A program made the position numbers and the translations under genes. A model generated the notes under the pieces. The model saw only the letters and a list, made by a program, of their open reading frames with translations, searched no databases and was not told the origin of the DNA. A stretch of 64,000 bases of DNA from Arthrobacter sp. EM1 (GTDB lineage Bacteria; Actinomycetota; Actinomycetes; Actinomycetales; Micrococcaceae), in NCBI RefSeq assembly GCF_029964055.1, contig NZ_CP124836.1, positions 496,001 to 560,000 of the forward strand, read 5' to 3'. Shown here in pieces: positions 25,488 through 33,822 of this stretch. Each line of letters starts with the position of its first letter. Position 1 is the first letter of the stretch.

Positions 25488-26325
25488 AAGCCGACTTCTT
25501 ATCGGCTTTACGAGTCCTTTCGCGTCGGCGAATCTCCGCGGCGACATCGCCAAGCGGCCATGGCGTAAAGGCTGTTAGTTCATAGTGGCTACGCTTGCGT
25601 CCGTCCTCGTATCGATAGTGGACCCTATACTGCCAGCCGAGTTCTTTTAGCTCGCGCATGCGCTTCTGCCAGTCTTCTTGGAACTGATGCATACAAGCGA
25701 CGACGGCGACAATTTGGCTTGGCGCCAACTCACCGGCTGCCTCAAAGGCCTTCAGCGCTTCACCGATACGCTTGTGCGGCTCGAGCCAGGAAGCGGCGGC
25801 CCGCATCTTGTCGGCATGTTGATCGATAGATGTAAAGTAGTCGCGCTTACCGTTGTTGCATTCGTGACACAGGGCTTGGAGGTTATCTATGTCGCTGTCC
25901 CCGCCCCAGGTAAGTGGAAGTTTGTGATCAACCTCAAGTTTGACACCGTCTTCATTCGGCGTCTTGCCACATTGCGCACACCGCTGGCTGAGGAGGACCT
26001 GAGGCCGAAGGCGGCGCGAGATTGCGGTCCTTCGAGGAGCGCCAGGATCTCGGAGTCCTTCGAGAACGTATTTCGGCTTACCATTGATGCGCCGACAAGG
26101 CACCTTAATCCCGTAGACGTCTCGAAGGTCGCGAACTCGACGATCTGTTTGGGAATGACTGGCACCCGCGACATTTGCAGCATGAGCCCGAATTTCCACC
26201 ATCGTCGGGGGATCATCATTTCGAGCATGTAGGAAGTTGTATAGCACTCGGTGTTGCTCAGACGCGATCAGATCATGAAGCTCGGGACTGCCAGGCTGCG
26301 GCAAAAGCAGAAAGTCAACGATCAT
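25480..26325 (-). CDS. HNH endonuclease domain protein
   Basis: The 281-residue protein has an N-terminal winged-helix-like part (LHDLIASEQHRVLYNFLHARN...VRDLRDVYGIKV), then a full HNH module: zinc cysteines C116/C119 and C153/C156, Asp133-His134 in LEVDHKLPL, Asn148 in IDNLQ, and CNNGKRD. A basic coiled tail ends it. Its ATG overlaps the stop of the NaeI-like gene (ATGA), so they are made together. It may be a second nuclease or a methylation-sensing partner in the restriction module. Confidence 0.85.
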   Translation of the reverse strand: MIVDFLLLPQPGSPELHDLIASEQHRVLYNFLHARNDDPPTMVEIRAHAANVAGASHSQTDRRVRDLRDVYGIKVPCRRINGKPKYVLEGLRDPGAPRRTAISRRLRPQVLLSQRCAQCGKTPNEDGVKLEVDHKLPLTWGGDSDIDNLQALCHECNNGKRDYFTSIDQHADKMRAAASWLEPHKRIGEALKAFEAAGELAPSQIVAVVACMHQFQEDWQKRMRELKELGWQYRVHYRYEDGRKRSHYELTAFTPWPLGDVAAEIRRRERTRKADKKSASS

Positions 26326-27254
26326 TGGGCGAGGACTTTGGGTGCGGGCGTTGTAGTTGCATGTTCGCCTTCAATATGGCGCCAGTATCGGCCCTCGAGA
26401 TTGACTGAGTTCGCCATTGCGAAGTCGACAGGCCCAACACGGATGCTGACCAGCTCGCCAGGTTCTGGCACGGTGCAGCCGAGTGATCGTGCGATTGCGG
26501 TTTGCGCGGTGTAATCACCTCCGAGTATTAGGTAGCCTTCCGACCGAAGGACACTGCGCGCGCCGCCGTTCTCACGAACCCTCTTCATGAAATCATCCTG
26601 TTGGGCGACGGTCGCGATGATGTTACGAGAGATCCGCATGTTGGTAGCTACGCGGAACAACTCGTTGACCCGAGCCTGGCCGCTTCTTGGAGCGAAGATC
26701 CTAGCTATGTGTGCGGTGGGAAGCTGTATTAGGATGTTTGGCTGCATAGGGGCGTCTCTGAACAGCCATTTGATGCGCGATTTACCGAGCGCGTTGAGGC
26801 TTCCTTTTTGATCGCGGTTCATGCCCACATTGCGGTTTTCTGGCGTGGCGCGTACAAGTCCTATGCTCCAAACGGACCGTTCGTCGCTTGCAACGGAACC
26901 CAGGATGAGATGGTTGATGCTCTCGGGCGGGAGCATCCATTGGGCTGTTGCGGAGTACTTGCTATCGACCTCGTACCCGGCGATCGCATAGTCCAGGATT
27001 TGGCCATCATCGAAGCCAAATTCGCGCTGCAGGTTGATTTCGATGAGGGTGCCGTAGTGCGTTTTCTCCGTCTTGAACAGCTGATCCCAGCGATAGCGGC
27101 CCGTCCTCTGGCCGTCATAGAGCTGGTCAAACGTGGATCGAAAGACCTCGGCCATCCGGCTGCCGTCGGGATCTGCTGATAGGAGTTCCGCGGCGACTGC
27201 TTCGAGTTCAAGATCATTAGGGATATCCGGCTCATCCGGATCAAAGGGCGACAT
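26322..27254 (-). CDS. NaeI-like type II restriction endonuclease
   Basis: The 310-residue protein closely follows NaeI in length and active site: Glu72, Asp88, Asp97 and Lys99 (in TLIEINLQ, DYAIAGYEVDSKYS) have the same spacing as Glu70, Asp86, Asp95 and Lys97 reported for NaeI. The downstream WMLPPESINHLIL and GMNRDQKGSL also fit the family. NaeI is a type IIE enzyme cutting GCCGGC that needs an effector site bound by its C-terminal domain. Specificity here is not provable from sequence. The gene is 190 bases downstream of the helicase gene and coupled to the HNH gene. Confidence 0.85.
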   Translation of the reverse strand: MSPFDPDEPDIPNDLELEAVAAELLSADPDGSRMAEVFRSTFDQLYDGQRTGRYRWDQLFKTEKTHYGTLIEINLQREFGFDDGQILDYAIAGYEVDSKYSATAQWMLPPESINHLILGSVASDERSVWSIGLVRATPENRNVGMNRDQKGSLNALGKSRIKWLFRDAPMQPNILIQLPTAHIARIFAPRSGQARVNELFRVATNMRISRNIIATVAQQDDFMKRVRENGGARSVLRSEGYLILGGDYTAQTAIARSLGCTVPEPGELVSIRVGPVDFAMANSVNLEGRYWRHIEGEHATTTPAPKVLAQ

Positions 27255-27444
27255 GACCCTACCCTATGCACTGCCAGCCGAGCCAAAGAAATTAGCGGGA
27301 ATTAATCGGCTCAACTAAACGACTCTCTGACCAGGGCTAATGCACTGCTTGTCCCTACGCCGCAGTTCGGACGCTAAATTTGCAGGCACGTCAGCACGCA
27401 AAGGAACTGCCCTGGTCGAAGAAATCCGGGGCAGTCCCTTGGCA

Positions 27445-30400
27445 TCACCTCAGGCTTCGGAAGAGGTTGAGAACATGGTTTGGATTGCGGTCAAGCATGA
27501 AAGTGTCAACATAGACCGCTCCATCTAGGCCGACGTGTTCTGCATTCAATTGTGCTGTTGCCTTTAATAGTCTGTCCGACAATAAGTCAGCTTCTCCTGA
27601 TTCCAAGGGATGCCGCAGAATCACTGCGATGCGGCCCTCGGCTGGTTTTTCCCACAGAGCGCATGCGGCAAAGTTGTTCTCCATTACGGAGACGTTGTAG
27701 ACCGCGGCCCAGTTTTTAATTGCTTGACGGTGCTTGTCGAGCTCAATTGTCAGGTTTCGGCCGTCGAGTACTGCTTTCAGGTCTTTGGCTAGACGCCAGT
27801 CAAGAAGTGCGTGGTAGGCCATATTGGAATAATCGCGCAGGCAGCGGTAGCAGGAAGACGAGCACTCTTGGGAGTGCTCACCCGCCAGTTCGTCCAGGTA
27901 GGTGTCAATGTCAGCGAGGTATTCGTGAAGGATCTCGGGTCTTCCCAGGTGGCTGCTGAAGCCCGCGCCGTTCTCCAAGGTGTCGGCAAGGAAAGCGAAC
28001 GTGGTTGGCTCGCCGTCCTTCAGTCCGGTATAGATTCCGGCGTTGAATTCCTGGGATTGAATGTCTAGCTTCTTCGCCGCGACTGTCCTCATCAGGAAGC
28101 TCAGTGAGTACCAAGCGGCTCGGCGGCCTTGAATAGAGTCATACGCGCCGTGTTGTTGAGGCGTTCCGCTGCTCAGATCCAGCCGTAGCCCCTGAGGCTT
28201 GATTACGGCTGACTGCGGTCCGTAGAACAAGAAGTCCGTCGGTTGAATTGTTCCCAGCGCAGCAACGATGGAAGGTTCGGACTGGTCGGTGTGCACCGCG
28301 CTCGTCCCATCAGGAGCCATGGCTATGTAGCCGCCCCAGTAATCGTTCTGGAGAGCTTGCTTGAACTGGAATGATTTGCCGGAGTTGTCATTGATCACAT
28401 ATCGCTTCCCACGGCCCGAATATGCGACTGAACCGGGGAGAGAAACGGGTAGCAGTTTTTGGAGGTCGGCGACGGCCCTGGTAGAGGTCGACTTGGGTGA
28501 CCAGGAGAAGTTGCCGTCAAAGTCTCGGGGGGTGCCTGCGCGGTATCCTTTGGGCTCCCGGAGATCGATGGTACTGAAGATTCCGGGGTCAGCTCCGCAC
28601 TGCGGGCAAGAACCTGCTGCGTATTCTGAGCCTGTTGGTTTTTCTTCCACGTATGCACACTGCCTGCATACATCGATTAGCCGTTGGTCGCCCAAAGCGT
28701 TGTCTTCAGCCATGACTGTGCGACCAGCGGGGTAGAAGGAGGCCGCTCCGATGACAGGGTAAATCTTCCCGTCGCGCACCAGCTCACTGCCGGGAGCGAA
28801 CTGGTTAACTGCCATCGCTGCATCGCGGTCGATCACATTGTCCGGCGGCCAGGGGAAAGCGGAGCCTGGTTTCTTGAGGTAGAGGTCTCGAACCTTTGAG
28901 GGGAACCCGAACATCGGCAGGAGGCCGCTTTCGGCCAACCGCTGACTAAGGTCGGAATGGCCGGGGATGTCACTGAAGGCAACCATGGAAATATCCTCAG
29001 CCAGGGAGGCGATACTGGCACGTGCGTTGTCCAAGTCATCCTGGCTTAGGTTCGTGTAAGTCGCCAAACCGGTCACCGCCTCCTCAACTATTGACCGGTT
29101 GTCATTGAGCCACCGGCTTAGCAGTGGCTTCACTCTGGCCCAGTCCGACACCAACCCGAACTGGCCATGTGTGTTGTTGCCTAATCCGGAGAATCCGTCA
29201 TCTAGAGAAAGGGTGTCGGTAAAGCCGATGAATGCACGCCGAAGCGTTTCACTTCTCAAAGCACGTGTATAAATTTCGGGACGGTTGAGGGCCAGGTATG
29301 GCGGCGGTGTTGGTTCATTGGTTATGAGTTCGGGCCGTCCAAAGTAATACTCATCGTGGCTGCGGCCCCTGCACACGGTGAGTGAAACCGCCATGGGCGT
29401 CAGTCGCCGGCCGGCACGCCCTACGCGCTGTTGGTAGTTGAAGCGGGTAGGTGGCATGTTGGCCAAGATGACGGAATCGAGGGCGCCAATATCGACGCCC
29501 GCTTCCATCGTTGTGGTGACGGAGAGTAGCTCAATCCCATCAGACTTCTTGTTTTCCGTCTGGTTGAGGAAAACATTCTGGAACCGGGCTTGTCTGGATT
29601 GGGCGGCGAGCCGATCGGTTTGGCCGGTAAGTTCAGCCGCGGTGAGACGGAACTGGCCCTGGCCATAGGTGGCCTTATGCCCGTAGTAATCAAGATCTGT
29701 CCCATGAGCAGTTGCCTCTGGGAGGTCCTTACCGCAGTACGTGCACAGACCGCACCCATATACCAGGTGCCGGCGTCGGCAGTTCTGACATGTCCATTCA
29801 CTGCTGGAGGGCTGGTAGATGGTTGCCATCTCGGCGTGGATGAGGAAGTTGGATACTGCGTCGCCCCATACCTTCCGGGCCGACGTCTGAACGTCATCAA
29901 TGTCCATGTCGAACTTCACCGAGACTGCCTGCCAGAAGGTCTTCAGCTTCCTCGGTGGCGTGTCGGACACGTTTCTCATACCGGCGAATCGGCGCATTCC
30001 GGCCAGAATGCGCAGGCTGGACTGTGCGATGGCAGCCGGAGAGGATGGGCCATTCTCAGCGGCGCTGACAGATCCTACGAGTCCAACCCAACCCAAACCT
30101 AGAGACTCATAGTCGCGTCCTACCCCGGAAAATAACCCGTCAATGATCTCCTTCTGCAAGTTTTTGTCTATGGCACCCTCGAGCTTCTTCTGGGCAGTGG
30201 ACAGGTCTGTTTTCCGTGCTGGTGAAGGTTCCCAGCGGTAGATAAGCGACCAGGACGAGGGGGTTTTCTCGTCAGTTTGCTGGAGGGAAGCCGATGGACC
30301 GCCGGGGTTTATGCCCATCTCCAGCAGCCGCTGACTAACACGGTCAGTGAGTACGGGAAGTGAAGGAGATTGAGCAAGCTGGCGGATGGCTTCCGTTTCC

Positions 30401-32871
30401 GGCACGTCACTCTCAAGGTCCCACACGTCCTGCAGGAGGGTGAATGCGTTCAGATCCTTGGCGCGCAGGCGTTTGATCGCGTCCTTGGACTCTGCGGTCT
30501 TCTTTCCGTCGACGATATGTTCCTTGGCTAGCGGAATATCGGCTGCAACCTGATCTGATGCCGCAAGTTCGGTACGGAGGAGCAACCGCAACAGATCCTG
30601 GTAGTGCCGGAGGCTGATTCCGGACGATAACTTGGCGGCGTCCTGTCGGCTGTCCGTGAAGACGATGGTTTTCCGGTTCGCGGGCTCGAGGTCTTGGAGC
30701 AGTTCTGTGATGAGCACCTGATTTATTTTTTCGAAACCGGTGCGCATGGCCCGAATGGGTGATCTTTGACGTTTCTTGTCTGCCGCTGGCACGACCCCAT
30801 CGGCGGTGTGGGTTATCTCCCAGTCATCGGCGCAATTAGGGCACCGCGTAGGGAACGGCGACAACTGCTCGGGGTTCCGTTTGAACACGCCCGCGTTCTG
30901 GCCGCGCTTGCCTGCTGGTGTGGCCACCTGGAACGTCCAGCCTGTGTGGTCATTACTTCCGGTCGGCCGGAGCTCGCCCGTCTCGGGCCTGAGGATCGAG
31001 CGTCGGAATGCGTACTCTACTTTTTTGCTGTCTGCAGTCCATTCCCGATCCTCCAGATCCGGGTTCTGCTTCTGCGGCCAGTAAAGAAGGTAGTTATTGG
31101 CTGTCCGCTCGAGACCCACCTGATCGGGTAGATGTTCTATGTCGGACAGGTCTGCCAGCAGGGTTACTGGTTTCCCCGGAGGCTGGGTCGAACCGGCGGG
31201 TACGTACCCTCCCAGGAAGACGTCTCCACAATTTTGGCAGTAAAGGAATTCCAGTACTCTGGAGCCGCATAGGCACCGGCTGACCGGTTCAGAGTACAGG
31301 CGCCCTACAGGACGCGTCTGACTGCATCCTTCCTGAACTTCAGGGCACGCCGGGTCGGTGCAGGCCCACATACCTGGTACGTTGCGGAAAAAAAGATGGC
31401 TTCGCAGTAAAGGCCATTTGACCGCGCCTGTTTTTTCCGGGGAGGCTGCAGCAGCTTTCAAGAGCTTTTGTACTGCCTGGCGGCGTGAATCTTCAGGCAG
31501 CGCGGGGAATAGATGATGTTCCATCTGCTTTAGAGACTTCGCCTGGGGTTTTGATTGAGGCTCCCCATTTTCGGCCAGGAAGAAGACGTTACTCAGGGCA
31601 CTGGCTCCCGTGAGCTCGTCCGTGTGGCCGGGGACTCCCTCCGGGGTTGCGAATCCCGTTTTCGACAGGTCAAGAGCCGGATCCTGTGAACGGATGAGCT
31701 GTCCGGAAAGGAAATCGAATGATTCGCGCGGCACGCCAAAGAATTCCTCGACGAAGGCTTCGTCCCGGTCAGCTTCCAAAGAGGCTGAGGCGGCGATGAC
31801 TTGGAACTGGTTGGAGTCTTCAGCCAGCCCGAGCCTCATCTTCAGATTGCGGATGAGCAGCGCGACTTCTGTGCCGGCGGTACCTCTGTAGGAGTGCAGT
31901 TCATCGACGACGAATGTGAATCGATGGTCAGAACTGGTTTGAAGCCACTCACGGGTCGAGTCGAAGTAACCACTGTCACGCTCGCGCAGGAGCAGGACGT
32001 TAAGCATCGAATAGTTGGTGATGAGAATGTCGGGGGCAGCGTGGGCCATGTCCCACCGGGAGACCATTTCGGCTCCGCCCAGATGGGGCATGAAGTACTT
32101 CGACTCGTCATCGAGCTGCTGCATCTGAGTACTGCGATGATCAATATCTTGAAGATAGGAGCGTAAATTCCCCACGGCAACTTTGTTGTCCCGTGCTCCT
32201 GTAACGGGAGTTGCCCCCGTGTAGCGACCGAAGTAAAAGCGGTGCCCGCGCCTGTTCTTATCCAACCACGTCCGGGCCGCGTCACTGTCCAGTGCCTTCC
32301 GCAGCCGGATGAGCTGATCATCAACCAGCGCGTTCATCGGATACAAAATAATGGAGCGGACAGCTTTGGTGCGTCCAGTCTCTGTTTCCCGCTGTGGCAC
32401 GAACGGACTATTCGCCCCTCTCCACCACGTGGCGAAAGATGATCCATGACCGGTCCAGGAGGTCGATTCGGCCAAAAGGTTAGAAAGTAGAGGCAGAAGA
32501 AAGGCCTCGGTCTTACCTGCACCGGTGCCTGCGGTCACCACCACATTGCGTTTGTCCCTTACGACCGATTTCAGGGCTGATTCCTGGTGGGTGTACAGGT
32601 CCCGGTCGGCGGGGATGAGACCGGTCCGGGCGAACTCCACCAGGTCCTTGGAGGCGTGAGCCTGTTGTACTGAGTCCTCGAAGGACTGGGTGGAGGCCAT
32701 GTATTCGGGGCGCAGTTCGATGAAGGGTTCCCTGTAGACACCGTTGTCCTTGTCGAGGATCCGACGTCGTTCTGCTTCAAGGTTTTCATCAGCAAGTCCG
32801 AACGGTGTGTCGTAATAACGAAAATACGACTCCCTCAAGTGGTTGAACGTTTCCACTATGTCTAAAGGCAC
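27445..32871 (-). CDS. druE: Giant DEAD/DEAH helicase with DUF1998, DruE-like
   Basis: The 1808-residue SF2 helicase has motif I TAGTGAGKTEAF (113-124), Ia YPMNALVDDQ (177-186), DELH (323-326), ASAS (361-364) and motif VI QQRVGRAGR near 1147. Cys clusters lie near residues 502, 545 and 1407, and the C-terminal DUF1998 signature (CSSSCYRCLRDYSN) lies near 1673. Size and layout match DruE, the shared subunit of Druantia anti-phage systems; DISARM splits helicase and DUF1998 between two proteins, which argues against it. GTG 32871 is the start; no strong ribosome site is seen. Two smaller genes lie upstream on the same strand. Confidence 0.75.
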   Translation of the reverse strand: MPLDIVETFNHLRESYFRYYDTPFGLADENLEAERRRILDKDNGVYREPFIELRPEYMASTQSFEDSVQQAHASKDLVEFARTGLIPADRDLYTHQESALKSVVRDKRNVVVTAGTGAGKTEAFLLPLLSNLLAESTSWTGHGSSFATWWRGANSPFVPQRETETGRTKAVRSIILYPMNALVDDQLIRLRKALDSDAARTWLDKNRRGHRFYFGRYTGATPVTGARDNKVAVGNLRSYLQDIDHRSTQMQQLDDESKYFMPHLGGAEMVSRWDMAHAAPDILITNYSMLNVLLLRERDSGYFDSTREWLQTSSDHRFTFVVDELHSYRGTAGTEVALLIRNLKMRLGLAEDSNQFQVIAASASLEADRDEAFVEEFFGVPRESFDFLSGQLIRSQDPALDLSKTGFATPEGVPGHTDELTGASALSNVFFLAENGEPQSKPQAKSLKQMEHHLFPALPEDSRRQAVQKLLKAAAASPEKTGAVKWPLLRSHLFFRNVPGMWACTDPACPEVQEGCSQTRPVGRLYSEPVSRCLCGSRVLEFLYCQNCGDVFLGGYVPAGSTQPPGKPVTLLADLSDIEHLPDQVGLERTANNYLLYWPQKQNPDLEDREWTADSKKVEYAFRRSILRPETGELRPTGSNDHTGWTFQVATPAGKRGQNAGVFKRNPEQLSPFPTRCPNCADDWEITHTADGVVPAADKKRQRSPIRAMRTGFEKINQVLITELLQDLEPANRKTIVFTDSRQDAAKLSSGISLRHYQDLLRLLLRTELAASDQVAADIPLAKEHIVDGKKTAESKDAIKRLRAKDLNAFTLLQDVWDLESDVPETEAIRQLAQSPSLPVLTDRVSQRLLEMGINPGGPSASLQQTDEKTPSSWSLIYRWEPSPARKTDLSTAQKKLEGAIDKNLQKEIIDGLFSGVGRDYESLGLGWVGLVGSVSAAENGPSSPAAIAQSSLRILAGMRRFAGMRNVSDTPPRKLKTFWQAVSVKFDMDIDDVQTSARKVWGDAVSNFLIHAEMATIYQPSSSEWTCQNCRRRHLVYGCGLCTYCGKDLPEATAHGTDLDYYGHKATYGQGQFRLTAAELTGQTDRLAAQSRQARFQNVFLNQTENKKSDGIELLSVTTTMEAGVDIGALDSVILANMPPTRFNYQQRVGRAGRRLTPMAVSLTVCRGRSHDEYYFGRPELITNEPTPPPYLALNRPEIYTRALRSETLRRAFIGFTDTLSLDDGFSGLGNNTHGQFGLVSDWARVKPLLSRWLNDNRSIVEEAVTGLATYTNLSQDDLDNARASIASLAEDISMVAFSDIPGHSDLSQRLAESGLLPMFGFPSKVRDLYLKKPGSAFPWPPDNVIDRDAAMAVNQFAPGSELVRDGKIYPVIGAASFYPAGRTVMAEDNALGDQRLIDVCRQCAYVEEKPTGSEYAAGSCPQCGADPGIFSTIDLREPKGYRAGTPRDFDGNFSWSPKSTSTRAVADLQKLLPVSLPGSVAYSGRGKRYVINDNSGKSFQFKQALQNDYWGGYIAMAPDGTSAVHTDQSEPSIVAALGTIQPTDFLFYGPQSAVIKPQGLRLDLSSGTPQQHGAYDSIQGRRAAWYSLSFLMRTVAAKKLDIQSQEFNAGIYTGLKDGEPTTFAFLADTLENGAGFSSHLGRPEILHEYLADIDTYLDELAGEHSQECSSSCYRCLRDYSNMAYHALLDWRLAKDLKAVLDGRNLTIELDKHRQAIKNWAAVYNVSVMENNFAACALWEKPAEGRIAVILRHPLESGEADLLSDRLLKATAQLNAEHVGLDGAVYVDTFMLDRNPNHVLNLFRSLR

Positions 32872-32913
32872 GATGTCGTCTTTCTGTAGAATGAGCCGGA
32901 GCGCTGCATATAT

Positions 32914-33822
32914 CTAGCGCACTTGAAGGTGTTGGTGAATCGATCGCGCGACGGCAAGAGCAACAGAGTAGGGCACATTCTCATAGGTCCACGCTCCGCC
33001 CGGAGGCTTGACGGGGCCGACCCCGCTGCACAGGGCCAGCGCTTGCCGGTGTTGCACCGGTAGCGGCAGGGTGGCATTGACACGTAGTGTCCCGATGGGA
33101 TCTTCGACATCTTCGAGGATCTTAAACTGAAGACACTTGCTATCCACCTCGGAAATAGTCAGGCACACGCCTTCCGCATAGCCGACTGAGGACCAGAGTC
33201 CCGATCTGAACAACCAGTATTGCCACCGTCCGTTCACCGTTTGCCTGAACAGTCCATCTCGACGGAAAGCCTCAACGTGAGTGAACTCCCGTTGGAAGAC
33301 GCTGAACATCTCGACTGCTGACCCGTAAGTGTTGGGCCCCGCTGATCGAGGCCCGGGACCGAGCAGAGGAAGATTCGCGGCTACGGACAGAGCAGCGCAG
33401 GGGATAAACGATGCTCCTGTGGTGGCGGCAACCTCGCTGAGTTCTGCTTCACTGTCGTATTCAAGGAGAAGGATCCCTGGGTCGCCGAGCGACGCTGTTC
33501 CGGTTTTCGGGGGTCCCACCCTGTGCAGCACAGCCTCCGCTTCGAGCCGGTTCTCTAGTTCCGCTGTTCGTTTGCCGATGACCAATGCAAACGCCGAGGA
33601 CCCTGGAAGTTGCGTCAACACCGATGGTCGAATTCGCCATTTGCTCTCCGACCACAACAAATCCAGATGCCCCAATACCTCCAAACGCCGCAGATACCCT
33701 CGAGCCGCATTCGTTCTGGCCTGCGGACGACCGTCCATCAATGCGGCGACTGATGACGTTACGTCAGAAAGGCGGCCATGACCACGAAAACTCAACCACT
33801 CTAGGACCAGATCACCGTCCAT
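32914..33822 (-). CDS. Defence-locus protein with N-terminal winged helix, candidate Druantia II partner
   Basis: The 302-residue protein begins with a winged-helix-like domain (VLEWLSFRGHGRLSDVTSSV...ARGYLRRLEVLGHLDLLWSESKWRI, about 5-65). The remainder is mixed alpha/beta without a motif I recognise. It overlaps the upstream 668-residue gene by 11 bases and precedes the helicase gene by 42 bases, so the three form an operon. Position fits DruF or DruG of Druantia type II, but homology was not tested. Confidence 0.55.
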   Translation of the reverse strand: MDGDLVLEWLSFRGHGRLSDVTSSVAALMDGRPQARTNAARGYLRRLEVLGHLDLLWSESKWRIRPSVLTQLPGSSAFALVIGKRTAELENRLEAEAVLHRVGPPKTGTASLGDPGILLLEYDSEAELSEVAATTGASFIPCAALSVAANLPLLGPGPRSAGPNTYGSAVEMFSVFQREFTHVEAFRRDGLFRQTVNGRWQYWLFRSGLWSSVGYAEGVCLTISEVDSKCLQFKILEDVEDPIGTLRVNATLPLPVQHRQALALCSGVGPVKPPGGAWTYENVPYSVALAVARSIHQHLQVR

